64,000 nt of DNA from Oligoflexia bacterium (GCA_024229115.1 JAAEST010000053.1:248001-312000); one strand, 5' to 3'; numbered from the stretch's first letter, positions 50,998 to 60,448 are shown. A program made the numbers and translations. Notes: generated from the sequence alone by a model not told the origin.

Positions 50998-51388
50998 TCT
51001 TATCAACTTTGATGGCACCAAAAGCATCTTTCACAAAAGATTCTAAGACTGGTTCATTATTCACCTGATCAAAGAGCCAATTCTTAGCATAGTATTGATT
51101 AACTATCTTAGCGGCTTTACAGGCCTGCTCTGCCTTTTCAAATTGAATGACAGGCATTTCCACTAACCTCACCTTAATACGTTTTCCAGAGCCAACCACA
51201 CAGCCCTCAGTTTGATAGTGCTCACAGAGAACACGCTTATGCGATTCATGAGTTGGAATAGGTACTAATTCAATTTTTGGATCGTACTCAATGGCCTTAA
51301 ACCACATATCTTGGGCAGAAAGTGTTTCATTGTCCTTTGAACATGAATTCAATAAAACAAGAAAAGGTATGAGGATTAAAAACTTCAT
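50981..51388 (-). CDS. Lipoprotein of unknown function
   Basis: 135 residues with lipobox LLNSC (Cys about 16). The mature part has four more Cys (about CEH, EGCV, ACK, ECD), probably two disulfides, and no recognised family. TATAAT stands exactly 6 nt before the ATG with no SD, the clearest leaderless candidate among housekeeping-type promoters in the window. It converges with the globin-like gene with a 17-nt overlap. Confidence 0.68.
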   Translation of the reverse strand: MKFLILIPFLVLLNSCSKDNETLSAQDMWFKAIEYDPKIELVPIPTHESHKRVLCEHYQTEGCVVGSGKRIKVRLVEMPVIQFEKAEQACKAAKIVNQYYAKNWLFDQVNNEPVLESFVKDAFGAIKVDKTTECD

Positions 51389-51427
51389 ATCTTGATTATA
51401 ACATTTTTAGTATTTTTTGAAAGTCGA

Positions 51428-52735
51428 CTATTTACGCTTATAACGAGGAGTTTTCTTCTTCTTAGCAGACTTCTTTTTATGAACTACTTTCTTACGAGCA
51501 GTTGCTTTACGAGTCACTTTCTTAGAAGGTTTAACCTTTTTCTTAGCGACTTTTTTAGCACCACTACCCGCGACTTTTGGTGCCTTAAGCGTTTGAATAT
51601 TTAAATTATTCTGACCAGCAATTGCATCGTTAATTCTTCCAATTAGATTACGATCACTAGGAGTTACAAAGTTGTAAACTGTTCCCTTCTTCTTGGCCCT
51701 TCCTGTTCTTCCACAGCGGTGTAAGTAGTAAACAGCTTCAAAGGGAAGATCGTAATTAAGAACCCAATTAAGATCCTGAATATCAATTCCTCTGGCCGAA
51801 ATATCTGAACTTAGGAGGTATCCACCCTTGGCCACAAATCCATCGAAGTTTTCTTTACGTTCAGCTTTAGTCATATCTCCATGAAGAACCCAAACTTTAC
51901 GACGAGGAAAGCGAGCTTTAATTAACTCTCCAAGTTTTGAAACTTCTTCTTTCTTATTAAAGAAGATCATCCCACTACCTCTGGCTTGCTTCTCAAGGAA
52001 AGCAATCAGCATATCTTGCTTCTCTCTTTGTCCGAGATAGATATTAAAAGTTTCAATCGTTGTTTTAATTCCATGTGAATCATTGAGAAAATGTTCTGTG
52101 AATTTATGATCTTTAAAAGTTTGCTCTGTAAACTTAAAGAAGTCTTCTGGTTTTGTCGCAGAAAAGAGGGCCACATTATAATCTTTTGATTTAACCTTCG
52201 TGACAATCTTACTGATATCTTTACTAAAACCCATATCGAGAAGTTGGTCAGACTCATCTAGCACAAGCCACTCAAGAAGGTCTGTTCCAATTTCTTTTCT
52301 TTCAATGGCACTTAATAATCTTCCTGGAGCACAGATAAGAATATCAAAAGCTTCTTCTTTTAGACGTCTTGATCTTCCCTTATCTTTTCCCCCTTCGAGC
52401 TTTCTGATTCTCAGTTTGGCATGATGAGCGATGCTTTTAAATACTTTCATCACCTGAGAAACGAGCTCACGAGTTGGAACGAGAATAATTGCTCTTGGAT
52501 TCCCATATTGGTCATCCATATCAATATCGTCATCATTGGCCTTAATCTGATTAAAGATCGGAAGGGCGTAGGCCAGAGTCTTCCCTGTCCCTGTTTGAGC
52601 AACAGCACAAATATCTTTACGTTCTAGAATCGTTGGGATGGCCTTCACTTGAACAGGAGTTGGTGATTTAAAATTACCATCATTCAAAAAACTTTGAATC
52701 TCAGGTAAAAAATCAAAAGACTTGAAATCACTCAT
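51428..52735 (-). CDS. DEAD-box RNA helicase with basic C-terminal tail
   Basis: 435 residues. Helicase motifs in order: Q motif (FLNDGNFKSPTPVQ), AQTGTGKT, PTRELVSQV, GRLLS, motif II as DESD (in VLDESDQLLD) rather than DEAD, SAT, and HRCGRTGR. Residues after about 380 are a long Lys/Arg/Ala-rich tail, probably for RNA binding. RhlE/CsdA-type RNA unwinding is likely. The T-run terminator for the upstream outer-membrane gene lies just before its start. Confidence 0.92.
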   Translation of the reverse strand: MSDFKSFDFLPEIQSFLNDGNFKSPTPVQVKAIPTILERKDICAVAQTGTGKTLAYALPIFNQIKANDDDIDMDDQYGNPRAIILVPTRELVSQVMKVFKSIAHHAKLRIRKLEGGKDKGRSRRLKEEAFDILICAPGRLLSAIERKEIGTDLLEWLVLDESDQLLDMGFSKDISKIVTKVKSKDYNVALFSATKPEDFFKFTEQTFKDHKFTEHFLNDSHGIKTTIETFNIYLGQREKQDMLIAFLEKQARGSGMIFFNKKEEVSKLGELIKARFPRRKVWVLHGDMTKAERKENFDGFVAKGGYLLSSDISARGIDIQDLNWVLNYDLPFEAVYYLHRCGRTGRAKKKGTVYNFVTPSDRNLIGRINDAIAGQNNLNIQTLKAPKVAGSGAKKVAKKKVKPSKKVTRKATARKKVVHKKKSAKKKKTPRYKRK

Positions 52736-52752
52736 ATCTACTCCAACAAAAA

Positions 52753-52772
52753 AGGGGCCTTGTAAGACCCCT
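52753..52772 (-). terminator. Intrinsic terminator after the 52817 outer-membrane gene
   Basis: AGGGGCCTT (52753-52761) pairs with AAGACCCCT (52764-52772) except one mismatch, and on the minus strand is followed by TTTTTT. It also lies upstream of the helicase start, so it separates the two genes. Confidence 0.8.
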
Positions 52773-52816
52773 AAATAACATGAATTATACTTTTAAACAA
52801 ACTTGAGAGATATCTC

Positions 52817-54121
52817 TTAGAAGAATAATCTGAAGTTTACTGAGTGAAGAGTTGATGGCTTAACACCATTATTCTCACTCTTAATAGGTGTTTTAAGCAT
52901 ATATTCGATATGCATGAACCATAGTTTCGCTAGTGGAGAAAATGTAAAATGTTCACTATCTAACATCCCTCTAAATCTTAAACCAATTCTATCATTCCAA
53001 ACATGCATTCCAAGGTCTGCACCACCGTAGATACCATCTCCAAATCCATAACCACTTCTCTTATGAACACCACCGAATGGCTTTACACTAAAGACACTTA
53101 GTTTATAAAGATATTCACCATGAAGTCTTAGAAGAGGATCATTTCCGTAGTTAAGCTTTCCAGCTTTTTCTTCGTTATCACTCATACCTGCAATTTTAAA
53201 TTCTTCTAATGCGGCCCAAGCTCTTAAATTACCATTCTTGTAACCAAACTTATAATCACCAGCAAGGTTAACTGTTGTGTTTAGTTCTTCACCAAGATCA
53301 GCAACCTCACCTTTCGCAGCGATCGCATCGGCAGAAACTCTAACTCTCATATCCGCTCTACCTAGACCATAGATATTGAAGTTACCAAACCATTTCTCAC
53401 CATACTCATAACCAAAGTTTAATCCAACTTTTGCTTCACCTTTAGCATAGTTAAAAATATCTGGAACAGTTGTATCTGAAGGAATCTTATACTTTCCAAC
53501 TAATGGAGTGATCGCTGTCTTCTCAGCTTCTGTCAGTCCACAAGATGAAGTATCAATGAGGTATTGAACAATATCGGCACCAGCAGTTAGTCCACTCGAA
53601 CACGAATTTAGCTTAGTAATAATCGCCTCAGGAACATCACTACCAACATAGTTTGTAATCTGAGCAAGAATTTGAGCTAGTGAAAGGTTTGTCGCTCTAA
53701 AACCTAAGAGAACCCCTAGCCCTACGTGAGCTCTAAAGTCTGGAACGATCTTAACGCCAAAAGCATGAAATGTTGGAAGAGGAAAACCAAGATTAACTCT
53801 TGCTCTCACATTCTGCTCTGTTTTGTTGTATTTTCTTAAAAGATTCTGAGCAGCAGCAAGTTTAGCACTTGAATCACCCTGAGTATCCGACACAGCATCA
53901 ACATCATCAATCACATCAAAGAGATCTTTGTTAATCATCAGACCTACATCAAAGAGAAAGTCATGGCCAAAAGGCGTTAACATCTCATGCGTCTTAAACT
54001 TATCTTCTAGTTCCTTAAAACGTTCTACAACATCATATTCTTCAGCTTGTGCCTCAGCGATAACCACTACGCCCAATAATAGAAGCATGATACGAAGGTA
54101 GACACCCCATGTCTTTTTCAT
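52817..54121 (-). CDS. Outer-membrane beta-barrel protein
   Basis: 434 residues. A signal peptide follows ATG 54121 (KKTWGVYLRIMLLLLGVVVI-AEAQA), supported by AAAGGA 6 nt before it; upstream in-frame starts exist but are less likely. The C-terminal third alternates hydrophobic and polar residues and ends in Phe (HSVNFRLFF), the usual signal for the BAM machine. Two Cys near SSCGLTE suggest a surface-exposed disulfide loop in the middle region (about 165-200). Function unknown; it may be a porin. Confidence 0.8.
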   Translation of the reverse strand: MKKTWGVYLRIMLLLLGVVVIAEAQAEEYDVVERFKELEDKFKTHEMLTPFGHDFLFDVGLMINKDLFDVIDDVDAVSDTQGDSSAKLAAAQNLLRKYNKTEQNVRARVNLGFPLPTFHAFGVKIVPDFRAHVGLGVLLGFRATNLSLAQILAQITNYVGSDVPEAIITKLNSCSSGLTAGADIVQYLIDTSSCGLTEAEKTAITPLVGKYKIPSDTTVPDIFNYAKGEAKVGLNFGYEYGEKWFGNFNIYGLGRADMRVRVSADAIAAKGEVADLGEELNTTVNLAGDYKFGYKNGNLRAWAALEEFKIAGMSDNEEKAGKLNYGNDPLLRLHGEYLYKLSVFSVKPFGGVHKRSGYGFGDGIYGGADLGMHVWNDRIGLRFRGMLDSEHFTFSPLAKLWFMHIEYMLKTPIKSENNGVKPSTLHSVNFRLFF

Positions 54122-54299
54122 CACAAATCCTTTGTAAATTAATTTCATCTGTAAATTTAGAATAAATGAAGCCACTGAAAGATGGTATGAGGAAAAATAA
54201 TCTCCTAATTCGTTAAAATTATTAAGGAATAGTTGCCAATTTTGCTCTTATTAGGGAAAATTATAGAAGCTTAATGCAAAACAAACTCAAGGATAGAGA

Positions 54300-56600
54300 T
54301 TGGAAGAAAACTACCAACAGCAATATGTTCTCGACATAAAGGGAAAGAAGTATGAGGACTCTATTCCAGTGGAATGGGATCAATATACCATCGGTAGTTC
54401 AGAGCGATCAGACCTCTGCATTGAAGATCAAAAGCTCGCCCCTGTTCATATAAAATTACGTGTACAAAATGATATTCTCACTGTCACGAATCTTGGTGGA
54501 GATAAGGCCACATCTATTGGCTGGCAAAAACTCACCCACGGCAAGATGTATATACTTGATGAAGGCGATAAGCTATCTCTGGGTAATTTGAAAATTAAAA
54601 TTAAGGTTGAGAATGTTGAATATGTTGATGACTCTGAGCTTTCAGACCCTGAGATTGATACTCCCCCACAACTAGACTCACTAGACACTGACGATCTTGA
54701 TGACTCGGATGCCGATGAGGATGAGGACGTCACTGATCCAAATGTCGAAATCCCTGAGAACGACGAGTCTGATATTGACGAGCTTGACGACGTCACCGAT
54801 CCAAATGTCGAAATCCCTGATGGCGAGGTGGAAGAGGATGATGAGGACGAGGACGATGAGGACTCGGATGCGGAAGCATTCGAGAATGAAGCTTCCGAGC
54901 TTGAAGACGACGAGCCGACAGAGCCTCGCAAAGGTCTTCCTAAATTTTCTAAGCCAAGTGATAAGCTCTCTATAAAAAAGGCCAAGGGAAAGTATATAGC
55001 TAAAGGTCCTCTTCCTGGGCCGATTAGTCGTCTCTCTTATTTAACTTTCAATATTTCTTTAGTTGTCATGACGAAGTTCTTCTTCTTCAATCATTTTGAA
55101 CTGAATCAAATGTGGAATGAGCAATGGAAGAAAGTTTGGCCACATATCATCGGGAATATTGAGAAGTACTACCCTATCGTAGAGAAATTAGTCCCTAAAG
55201 ATAGTGGTGCTAAGATCACTCCATTTGTGAAGTCTTCGACTACTTATGAGTTTCTTGCACTCTATATTATTCTCTGTGTAATCACCTCTATTCTTTTTTC
55301 TAAAAGTATTGGTTATGCCTTTGGCCTTGTGATGAGTGATGGCAATTTGATTACAAATAGAATAAAAGCTCTCTTTAGAGGAATCTTTGCTGTCATCACA
55401 ACTCCTTTTATTATTTTTGATCTGCCATTGCTCATTGGAAAGAGATCATTGAAGGAAGTTCTTTCTGGCACAAGGTTTTACTTCTCAAATAGATTTGTCA
55501 AAATCATTAGTGCTCCTCTAGTTTTCTTCTTATGTTTGATTCTTTTTCTCTCTCCACTAGGGCTTTACATAGAGCAAATTCAAGAGGGATATAATCTAGA
55601 AGTGACAGAGCAGTCTAAGGTTAAAAACTTTGCTAAGAAAACAAAGATGAAACCGAAGAAGCATTCTTTCAATTCACAGTACTTAGGTGGTGTTGTGAAT
55701 TTTCACAGCTCAAATTACTGGGAGTTTCTTCCTCATATCAATGTCAAAGGAAAGAAGGCGTCACTAGGACTTGTTGTTATCGATACAAAAACTGATGAAA
55801 GAGTGATTCTCACGAAGAAAGAATCGAAGGTAAATCTTGCTCCAACTTTTGAAAAGTGGAAGGCCTACGATCCTCTTCTCAAGTATATGGATCAAGATGC
55901 TTTTAATGTTCTTTCAGGGAAGTCAGAGTCAAATAAGATTTACGGTCGTAAGATTGTCGACTCTCTATCTTTGAATATGGAAAATATCGCCCTCCTTCCC
56001 CAGAAGACAGGTCCATTTATTGCTTTTCCGCTTCTTCTTAAAAAGGAGTTTAGTGAACTGGTTCCGCAAATCAAAACTCATAAGACAGATATCTATGAAC
56101 TTCATGATGCTTATCTCTTTTCTTTTGTTAAAGGTAAGAAGTATCAAACGTTAAAATTAAAAGGTCTTGCATTCACAGAATATAAAGTAGATTTAGTTGA
56201 TCCTAAGTCTAAGGGCAAAAAGCTTCAAAAAGCAGTGATTGGCCAAGTACTCACTCAAGTCAAAGGGAGTAAGAAGCTTAAGCATGAAGAGGAAGATTCA
56301 AATTGGTCTAAAGACCTAGATCTCTTTGCTAAAATTGTAGAAACAAATAAGTTACCAGCAGCCGATAAGAAATATCTTGAAAAACGAATACTTAGTCGTG
56401 CTTTAAGGGCCTATAACGAAGATAATGCTCCTTTAAAAGAAGGTCTTATCGCTATGATTAAGTCTCTCGATAAAGCATTACTTTTTTTCATATCTCAAAG
56501 TAAAGATTCCCAACTAGCAGAATTTAGGCTAAGTATTATCACAATACAAAAAGCCTTAAGTGAAGGTGACGCTAAGTTTTTTAAAGCGAACACAAAATAG
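54300..56600 (+). CDS. FHA-like domain, acidic linker and RDD-like membrane protein
   Basis: 766 residues starting at TTG (SD AAGGA 6 nt away). Residues about 10-105 are a degenerate FHA domain (Y-T-I-G-S-S-E-R-S-D-L-C-I, then V-H-I-K). Residues about 108-205 are a very acidic linker including a 21-residue tandem repeat. From about 243, PGPISRLSYLTFNISLVVMT begins an RDD-like membrane region with four or five helices up to about 440. The C-terminal 320 residues are soluble and helical. FHA domains bind phosphothreonine, so phosphorylation may control transport or signalling at the membrane. Function unknown. Confidence 0.78.
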   Translation: MEENYQQQYVLDIKGKKYEDSIPVEWDQYTIGSSERSDLCIEDQKLAPVHIKLRVQNDILTVTNLGGDKATSIGWQKLTHGKMYILDEGDKLSLGNLKIKIKVENVEYVDDSELSDPEIDTPPQLDSLDTDDLDDSDADEDEDVTDPNVEIPENDESDIDELDDVTDPNVEIPDGEVEEDDEDEDDEDSDAEAFENEASELEDDEPTEPRKGLPKFSKPSDKLSIKKAKGKYIAKGPLPGPISRLSYLTFNISLVVMTKFFFFNHFELNQMWNEQWKKVWPHIIGNIEKYYPIVEKLVPKDSGAKITPFVKSSTTYEFLALYIILCVITSILFSKSIGYAFGLVMSDGNLITNRIKALFRGIFAVITTPFIIFDLPLLIGKRSLKEVLSGTRFYFSNRFVKIISAPLVFFLCLILFLSPLGLYIEQIQEGYNLEVTEQSKVKNFAKKTKMKPKKHSFNSQYLGGVVNFHSSNYWEFLPHINVKGKKASLGLVVIDTKTDERVILTKKESKVNLAPTFEKWKAYDPLLKYMDQDAFNVLSGKSESNKIYGRKIVDSLSLNMENIALLPQKTGPFIAFPLLLKKEFSELVPQIKTHKTDIYELHDAYLFSFVKGKKYQTLKLKGLAFTEYKVDLVDPKSKGKKLQKAVIGQVLTQVKGSKKLKHEEEDSNWSKDLDLFAKIVETNKLPAADKKYLEKRILSRALRAYNEDNAPLKEGLIAMIKSLDKALLFFISQSKDSQLAEFRLSIITIQKALSEGDAKFFKANTK
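54726..54820 (+). repeat. Direct repeat in the acidic linker, 63-nt period
   Basis: A 32-nt unit at 54726-54757 recurs at 54789-54820 with one base change. Both copies encode D-V-T-D-P-N-V-E-I-P, so it is a recent in-frame duplication of one linker unit. Confidence 0.85.
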
Positions 56601-56646
56601 TCCGTCGACTTAACACCTCACTTATCCGAAGCAAAGTAGGATGATT

Positions 56647-57783
56647 ATGACTAAAATTACCGAACAAGTTAAAGAACATTTTAAATTTAGAGTTGTCCAT
56701 GAAGACAAGCACACTGGAGCTCGTGCTGGAGAAATTATTACTCCCCATGGAACTATTCCTACACCTGTGTTTATGCCTGTAGGAACTCACGGAGCAATAA
56801 AGGCACTTCAGCCAAAAGTTCTCCAAGATATGGATACAAAAATTATCCTCAGTAATACTTATCACCTTCACCTTAGTCCAGGTAGTGAACTGATTAAGAA
56901 AGCAGGTGGTCTTCATAAGTTTATGGGATGGGATCGTCCTATCCTAACTGACTCAGGTGGTTTCCAGGTTTTCTCCCTTCAAAGAAAGAGTATTAAAGAA
57001 GAAGGAGCTGAGTTTAGAGACCACAAAGGGAATAAGATTCTTTTAAGTCCTGAAACATCAATCGGAATTCAGCAAAATCTTGGTTCAGATATTATGATGG
57101 CCTTTGATGAATGTATTCCTTATCCGGCGACAAGAGACTACACCAAGAAAAGTATCGATCGAACGCATCGTTGGCTCGATCGCTGTATTGAATCTTGGGA
57201 TAATCCTAAGCAGGCACTTTTTGGAATTATTCAAGGTTCAACTTACGATGATTATCGTGATGAATGTCTGAAAGAAGTTGTAGATAGAGATCTACCAGGT
57301 TACGCCATCGGTGGCGTTTCTGTTGGAGAAGGTCCTGAGCTCATGGAACAAATCGTAAAGAGAACTGCTCCAATGATGCCAAAAGATAAGCCTCGCTATG
57401 TAATGGGTGTTGGGAATCCTGAAGACCTCATAATGATCTGGGAAAATGGTGTTGATATGAGTGACTGTATCATTCCAACAAAATTTGCCAGAGGCGGAAC
57501 ACTCTTTACTTTCAGAGGAAAAATTAGAATTCGTCACAGAAACTATCGTCGCGACTTCTTTCCTATTGATCCGAATATTGATTGCTATGCTAATAGAAAT
57601 TTCACAAGAGCTTATATGAAGCACTTATTTGATTCAAATGAAATTCTAGGGCAAATTCTGGCGACTGAACATAATATCGCCTTCTATAAGGCCATGGCGG
57701 AGAAAGCGAGAGAAGCGATCCTTCAGGACCGCTATCGCGAATTTAAAGAAGAGTTCCTCACAAATTATATGAAGAACTCTTAA
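56647..57783 (+). CDS. tgt: Queuine tRNA-ribosyltransferase
   Basis: 378 residues. Replaces guanine 34 by preQ1 in tRNAs with GUN anticodons. Visible: FMPVGTHGAIKAL, DSGGFQVFS with the catalytic Asp, GGVSVGEG, CIIPTKFARGG with the nucleophile region. The usual zinc ligands C-x-C-x2-C...H are replaced: the region PNIDCYANRNFTRAYMKHLF keeps the first Cys only in part (others are Tyr and Asn), so zinc binding may be altered. Start is ATG 56647 behind GTAGG; ATG 56641 is in frame. Pathway partner of queE at 44061. Confidence 0.92.
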   Translation: MTKITEQVKEHFKFRVVHEDKHTGARAGEIITPHGTIPTPVFMPVGTHGAIKALQPKVLQDMDTKIILSNTYHLHLSPGSELIKKAGGLHKFMGWDRPILTDSGGFQVFSLQRKSIKEEGAEFRDHKGNKILLSPETSIGIQQNLGSDIMMAFDECIPYPATRDYTKKSIDRTHRWLDRCIESWDNPKQALFGIIQGSTYDDYRDECLKEVVDRDLPGYAIGGVSVGEGPELMEQIVKRTAPMMPKDKPRYVMGVGNPEDLIMIWENGVDMSDCIIPTKFARGGTLFTFRGKIRIRHRNYRRDFFPIDPNIDCYANRNFTRAYMKHLFDSNEILGQILATEHNIAFYKAMAEKAREAILQDRYREFKEEFLTNYMKNS

Positions 57784-58898
57784 AGTTCTGATTCAATTGC
57801 GTGAGAGAGAAGTTTTGTTAATTTCTCAAGATCCTCATAAGAAATATTATAGAAGAGACTAATTCTGAATTGGTTTCTTCCTAATTTTCTATAGGCATCG
57901 ATTCCGTAAACTTGCTGAGCATCCCCTAGGTTTTTAAGAAGGGCACCAACATCAACTTTATCATCAACATCAATTGTCGCCACAGCAGTAGAGCGATACT
58001 TCTCTTCTTCAATAAAGCAGCTTAGGTATGGCTTTTCATTGGCCCAACCATAAATTAAGTCAGCTCTTCTCTTTCCATCTGCGATCACAGCCTCGTAACC
58101 CACTTCATTCATTCTTTTCATTTGCTCATTAAGGAAGAATAGTGTTGTTACTGAAGGAGTGTTATATGTTTGGTTCTTATCTGAGTTATCAATCGCTGTT
58201 TTCCAATTCATAATCGGTGGTACATAGCGAGACTTATCAGCCGCTAATTCAAGAGCTCTTTCCCTTGCCTTAGGAGACATAATGGCGACATAGAATCCCC
58301 CTTCACTGGCCAATACTTTTTGAGGTGAGAAGAAATAAAGGTCAACCTTTGAAAGATCACAGGCCACCTGTGCACCACCACTTGTCGCATCGACAGCGAG
58401 AAGACAATCACCTTTCATTTCTGGAAATTGATCTACAATCACACCTGTTGAAGTTTCATTAAGAGTTGTTGCGATCATATCAACACCTTCAACAAATTCA
58501 GGAGTGATCCCTTTTCCAAAATCAACCGCAGTTTTCGATGCTTCAATCCAAGGAACCATATCTGAAGACTTGTACCATTTCTCAGAAAACTCTCCACATG
58601 TGAAGTGATGAATCTTCTTCTTAACCATTCCTAAGGCAATCGCATCGAAGAGAAATGTTGCTCCGCCATTTCCTAGAACTACACTATAACCTTCAGGAAG
58701 ATTAAAATATTTTGTTAGACCTTCTTGAATACCTTTACAAAGATTTTTAATAGGTGCCTTTCTATGAGAAGTTCCTAATAAATGATTTCCTGTTTTTAAA
58801 AGTCTTTCTACATACTCCATAGGTATAAGTGATGGACCACAACCAAAACGTGGATCAGAAGGAATCAATTCTTGAGGTGCTTTATAATTTTCAAACAT
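57780..58898 (-). CDS. serC: Phosphoserine aminotransferase
   Basis: 372 residues, PLP fold type I. Family blocks: DPRFGCGPSLIP, GTSHRKAPIKNL, NGGATFLFDA, TTLNETSTGV and the PLP Lys in SPQKVLASEGG. The PLP and sequence features match the actinobacterial/mycobacterial SerC branch more than the E. coli type. Catalyses 3-phosphohydroxypyruvate to phosphoserine in serine synthesis. Convergent with tgt, overlapping by 4 nt. serA is not in the window. Confidence 0.92.
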   Translation of the reverse strand: MFENYKAPQELIPSDPRFGCGPSLIPMEYVERLLKTGNHLLGTSHRKAPIKNLCKGIQEGLTKYFNLPEGYSVVLGNGGATFLFDAIALGMVKKKIHHFTCGEFSEKWYKSSDMVPWIEASKTAVDFGKGITPEFVEGVDMIATTLNETSTGVIVDQFPEMKGDCLLAVDATSGGAQVACDLSKVDLYFFSPQKVLASEGGFYVAIMSPKARERALELAADKSRYVPPIMNWKTAIDNSDKNQTYNTPSVTTLFFLNEQMKRMNEVGYEAVIADGKRRADLIYGWANEKPYLSCFIEEEKYRSTAVATIDVDDKVDVGALLKNLGDAQQVYGIDAYRKLGRNQFRISLFYNISYEDLEKLTKLLSHAIESEL

Positions 58899-58976
58899 GT
58901 CATTTACCTTTTACTATGTGTCAAATATTGGAAGTCATAATAATAAACTTAAATTCATAATATTTTAAGCAAATCA

Positions 58977-59021
58977 TTGTCAGTTAGTTTAGATTTTTGA
59001 CAAAATATTGATCTAAATAAA
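58977..59021 (+). promoter_or_regulatory. Promoter region of the 59037 gene with inverted repeat
   Basis: TTGACA (58997-59002) is a perfect -35; A/T-rich AAATAA near 59019 can serve as -10. The -35 is the right arm of an inverted repeat TTGTCA-N15-TGACAA (58977-59003), a plausible operator. Confidence 0.45.
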
Positions 59022-59036
59022 TAAAGAGAATTAGAC

Positions 59037-59645
59037 ATGAGTACTACAGTAATTAAGTCGGCCATTGTGCTGCTATCTTTCCTAACTTTTACGACGCAGG
59101 CCAGTTGGAATGACATCAACTTCAGTGCTGGAATTATGGATCCAATGGTTGGCCAAATCCAGACATCGGCAAGTGGCGATACTAATAAAATGGACTTCAA
59201 ACCATTATTAGAAATTTCCGGGAGCTATGCTCTCAATGAAAGCTGGCATCTTATCCCAAGTTTTGGATTTATGCTTCCCGGCGATACGGATACTCGCGAT
59301 GATAATATTACAAAGCTTAGCTATTACCTACTCGCTAATGGTGCTTATCTTTGGAATGATTTTTCATTTCGAGCTGGGACTGGTCTTTACATAACTTATA
59401 TCAAAGGTTCTGGTGGGACAGAGAGTCTACCTAACGGCTTAGGAGTTGATAGCTTTCCTGTTCCAGATGAAAGTGCCAATACAACGAATATCGTCCTCTC
59501 TGGAGGAGCTAGTTATAAGTTTCATGAGAACTTTTCTACAAAATTTGAAACAATGCTTTTCAATGCTCTTTCTAGCAGAAATAAAGCCGTCTCATATTCT
59601 CTAGTGGCCACTTATCATTTCAATGATAGTTTATGGAGCAAATAA
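59037..59645 (+). CDS. Outer-membrane beta-barrel protein
   Basis: 202 residues with signal peptide (cleavage about TTQAS-W). The body is a small barrel: alternating strands such as YYLLANGAYLWNDFSFRAG and a final F (YHFND). It resembles an OmpW/OmpA-domain type 8-strand barrel. Its stop overlaps the following matrixin-like protease start (TAATG), so they are coupled and may act together at the cell surface. Function unknown. Confidence 0.75.
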   Translation: MSTTVIKSAIVLLSFLTFTTQASWNDINFSAGIMDPMVGQIQTSASGDTNKMDFKPLLEISGSYALNESWHLIPSFGFMLPGDTDTRDDNITKLSYYLLANGAYLWNDFSFRAGTGLYITYIKGSGGTESLPNGLGVDSFPVPDESANTTNIVLSGGASYKFHENFSTKFETMLFNALSSRNKAVSYSLVATYHFNDSLWSK

Positions 59646-60448
59646 TGAAAGTAATTCTCACTCTTATCCTCTTTTTCACATTAAATAACTCTTTTGGCTT
59701 CACCCTTAACAACACTGCCGGTGCTGCCTTTGATAGAGACGAAGTTACTATTAATATGGCCTCTCATAGTTGTACAAACTTAGGAATCACTAACGGCGAA
59801 GTTCTTAGTCTTGCGGCAGAGGCCATCGATCGTTTCTGGAATGATGTGGCGACATCTAGGCTTATCTTAAAAACGGGATCGCAGGTAGCAGTTTCAGGAG
59901 ACTTCCAAACTGGACTTGTCTGCCAAACCGGAACGAACTGTACACCAACAGAAGCTTTAAAAGTTGGATCAGATATTCTTATCAGTTGTAATACTAACGC
60001 TTCTAATTTTTCAAACTCAGTCAGTGTTTTAGGTGTAACGGTTCCAAATAATATTTCTGGAAAGAATATTATTGGTTCATTAATTCTTATTAATGATCAA
60101 TCAGGAAATAGTTTTGCTGGAAAATCGAGAGATGAAAAAATTGCTATCCTCGCTCACGAAATCGGCCATGCAATTGGTTTGGGTCATTCGAAATTTAATG
60201 ACCAGCTAATGCACTATCAATCAATTCCAACAAGAGAGAGACTTGGTTGGGATGATGTGAATGGAATTAGTTATCTTTACCCTATGGATCAGCCAGTTGA
60301 TCTAGGTTGTGGTAGCATTGAGTTTGTCGACGGAAGTGGTAATGATTCCAATGGAACATTCCTGCTTACATTCTTAGCCGCGTTCCTACTCGTTGCTGGA
60401 ACATCGGCCATCAGCGGTCTAAAAAAGAAGAGAGCGACCTCTCTCTGA
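59645..60448 (+). CDS. Matrixin-like metalloprotease with C-terminal membrane anchor
   Basis: 267 residues. A signal peptide (KVILTLILFFTLNNSFG) is followed by a metzincin core: AHEIGHAIGLGHS (zinc ligands HExxHxxGxxH, about 172-182) and the Met-turn QLMHYQ, as in peptidase family M10. The C-terminal 25 residues form a transmembrane helix and a basic tail (LKKKRATSL), an anchoring pattern reminiscent of CTERM sorting tails. Cys near position 222 precedes it. Probable exported protease, coupled to the barrel gene upstream. Overlaps the end of the M24 gene. Confidence 0.82.
   Translation: MKVILTLILFFTLNNSFGFTLNNTAGAAFDRDEVTINMASHSCTNLGITNGEVLSLAAEAIDRFWNDVATSRLILKTGSQVAVSGDFQTGLVCQTGTNCTPTEALKVGSDILISCNTNASNFSNSVSVLGVTVPNNISGKNIIGSLILINDQSGNSFAGKSRDEKIAILAHEIGHAIGLGHSKFNDQLMHYQSIPTRERLGWDDVNGISYLYPMDQPVDLGCGSIEFVDGSGNDSNGTFLLTFLAAFLLVAGTSAISGLKKKRATSL

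Noticed and set aside
54446-54985. Serine-rich 179-codon frame opposite the acidic linker of the FHA protein
   Set aside because: Ser runs are the antisense reading of GAT/GAC/GAG codons; no start signal and no recognisable domain.
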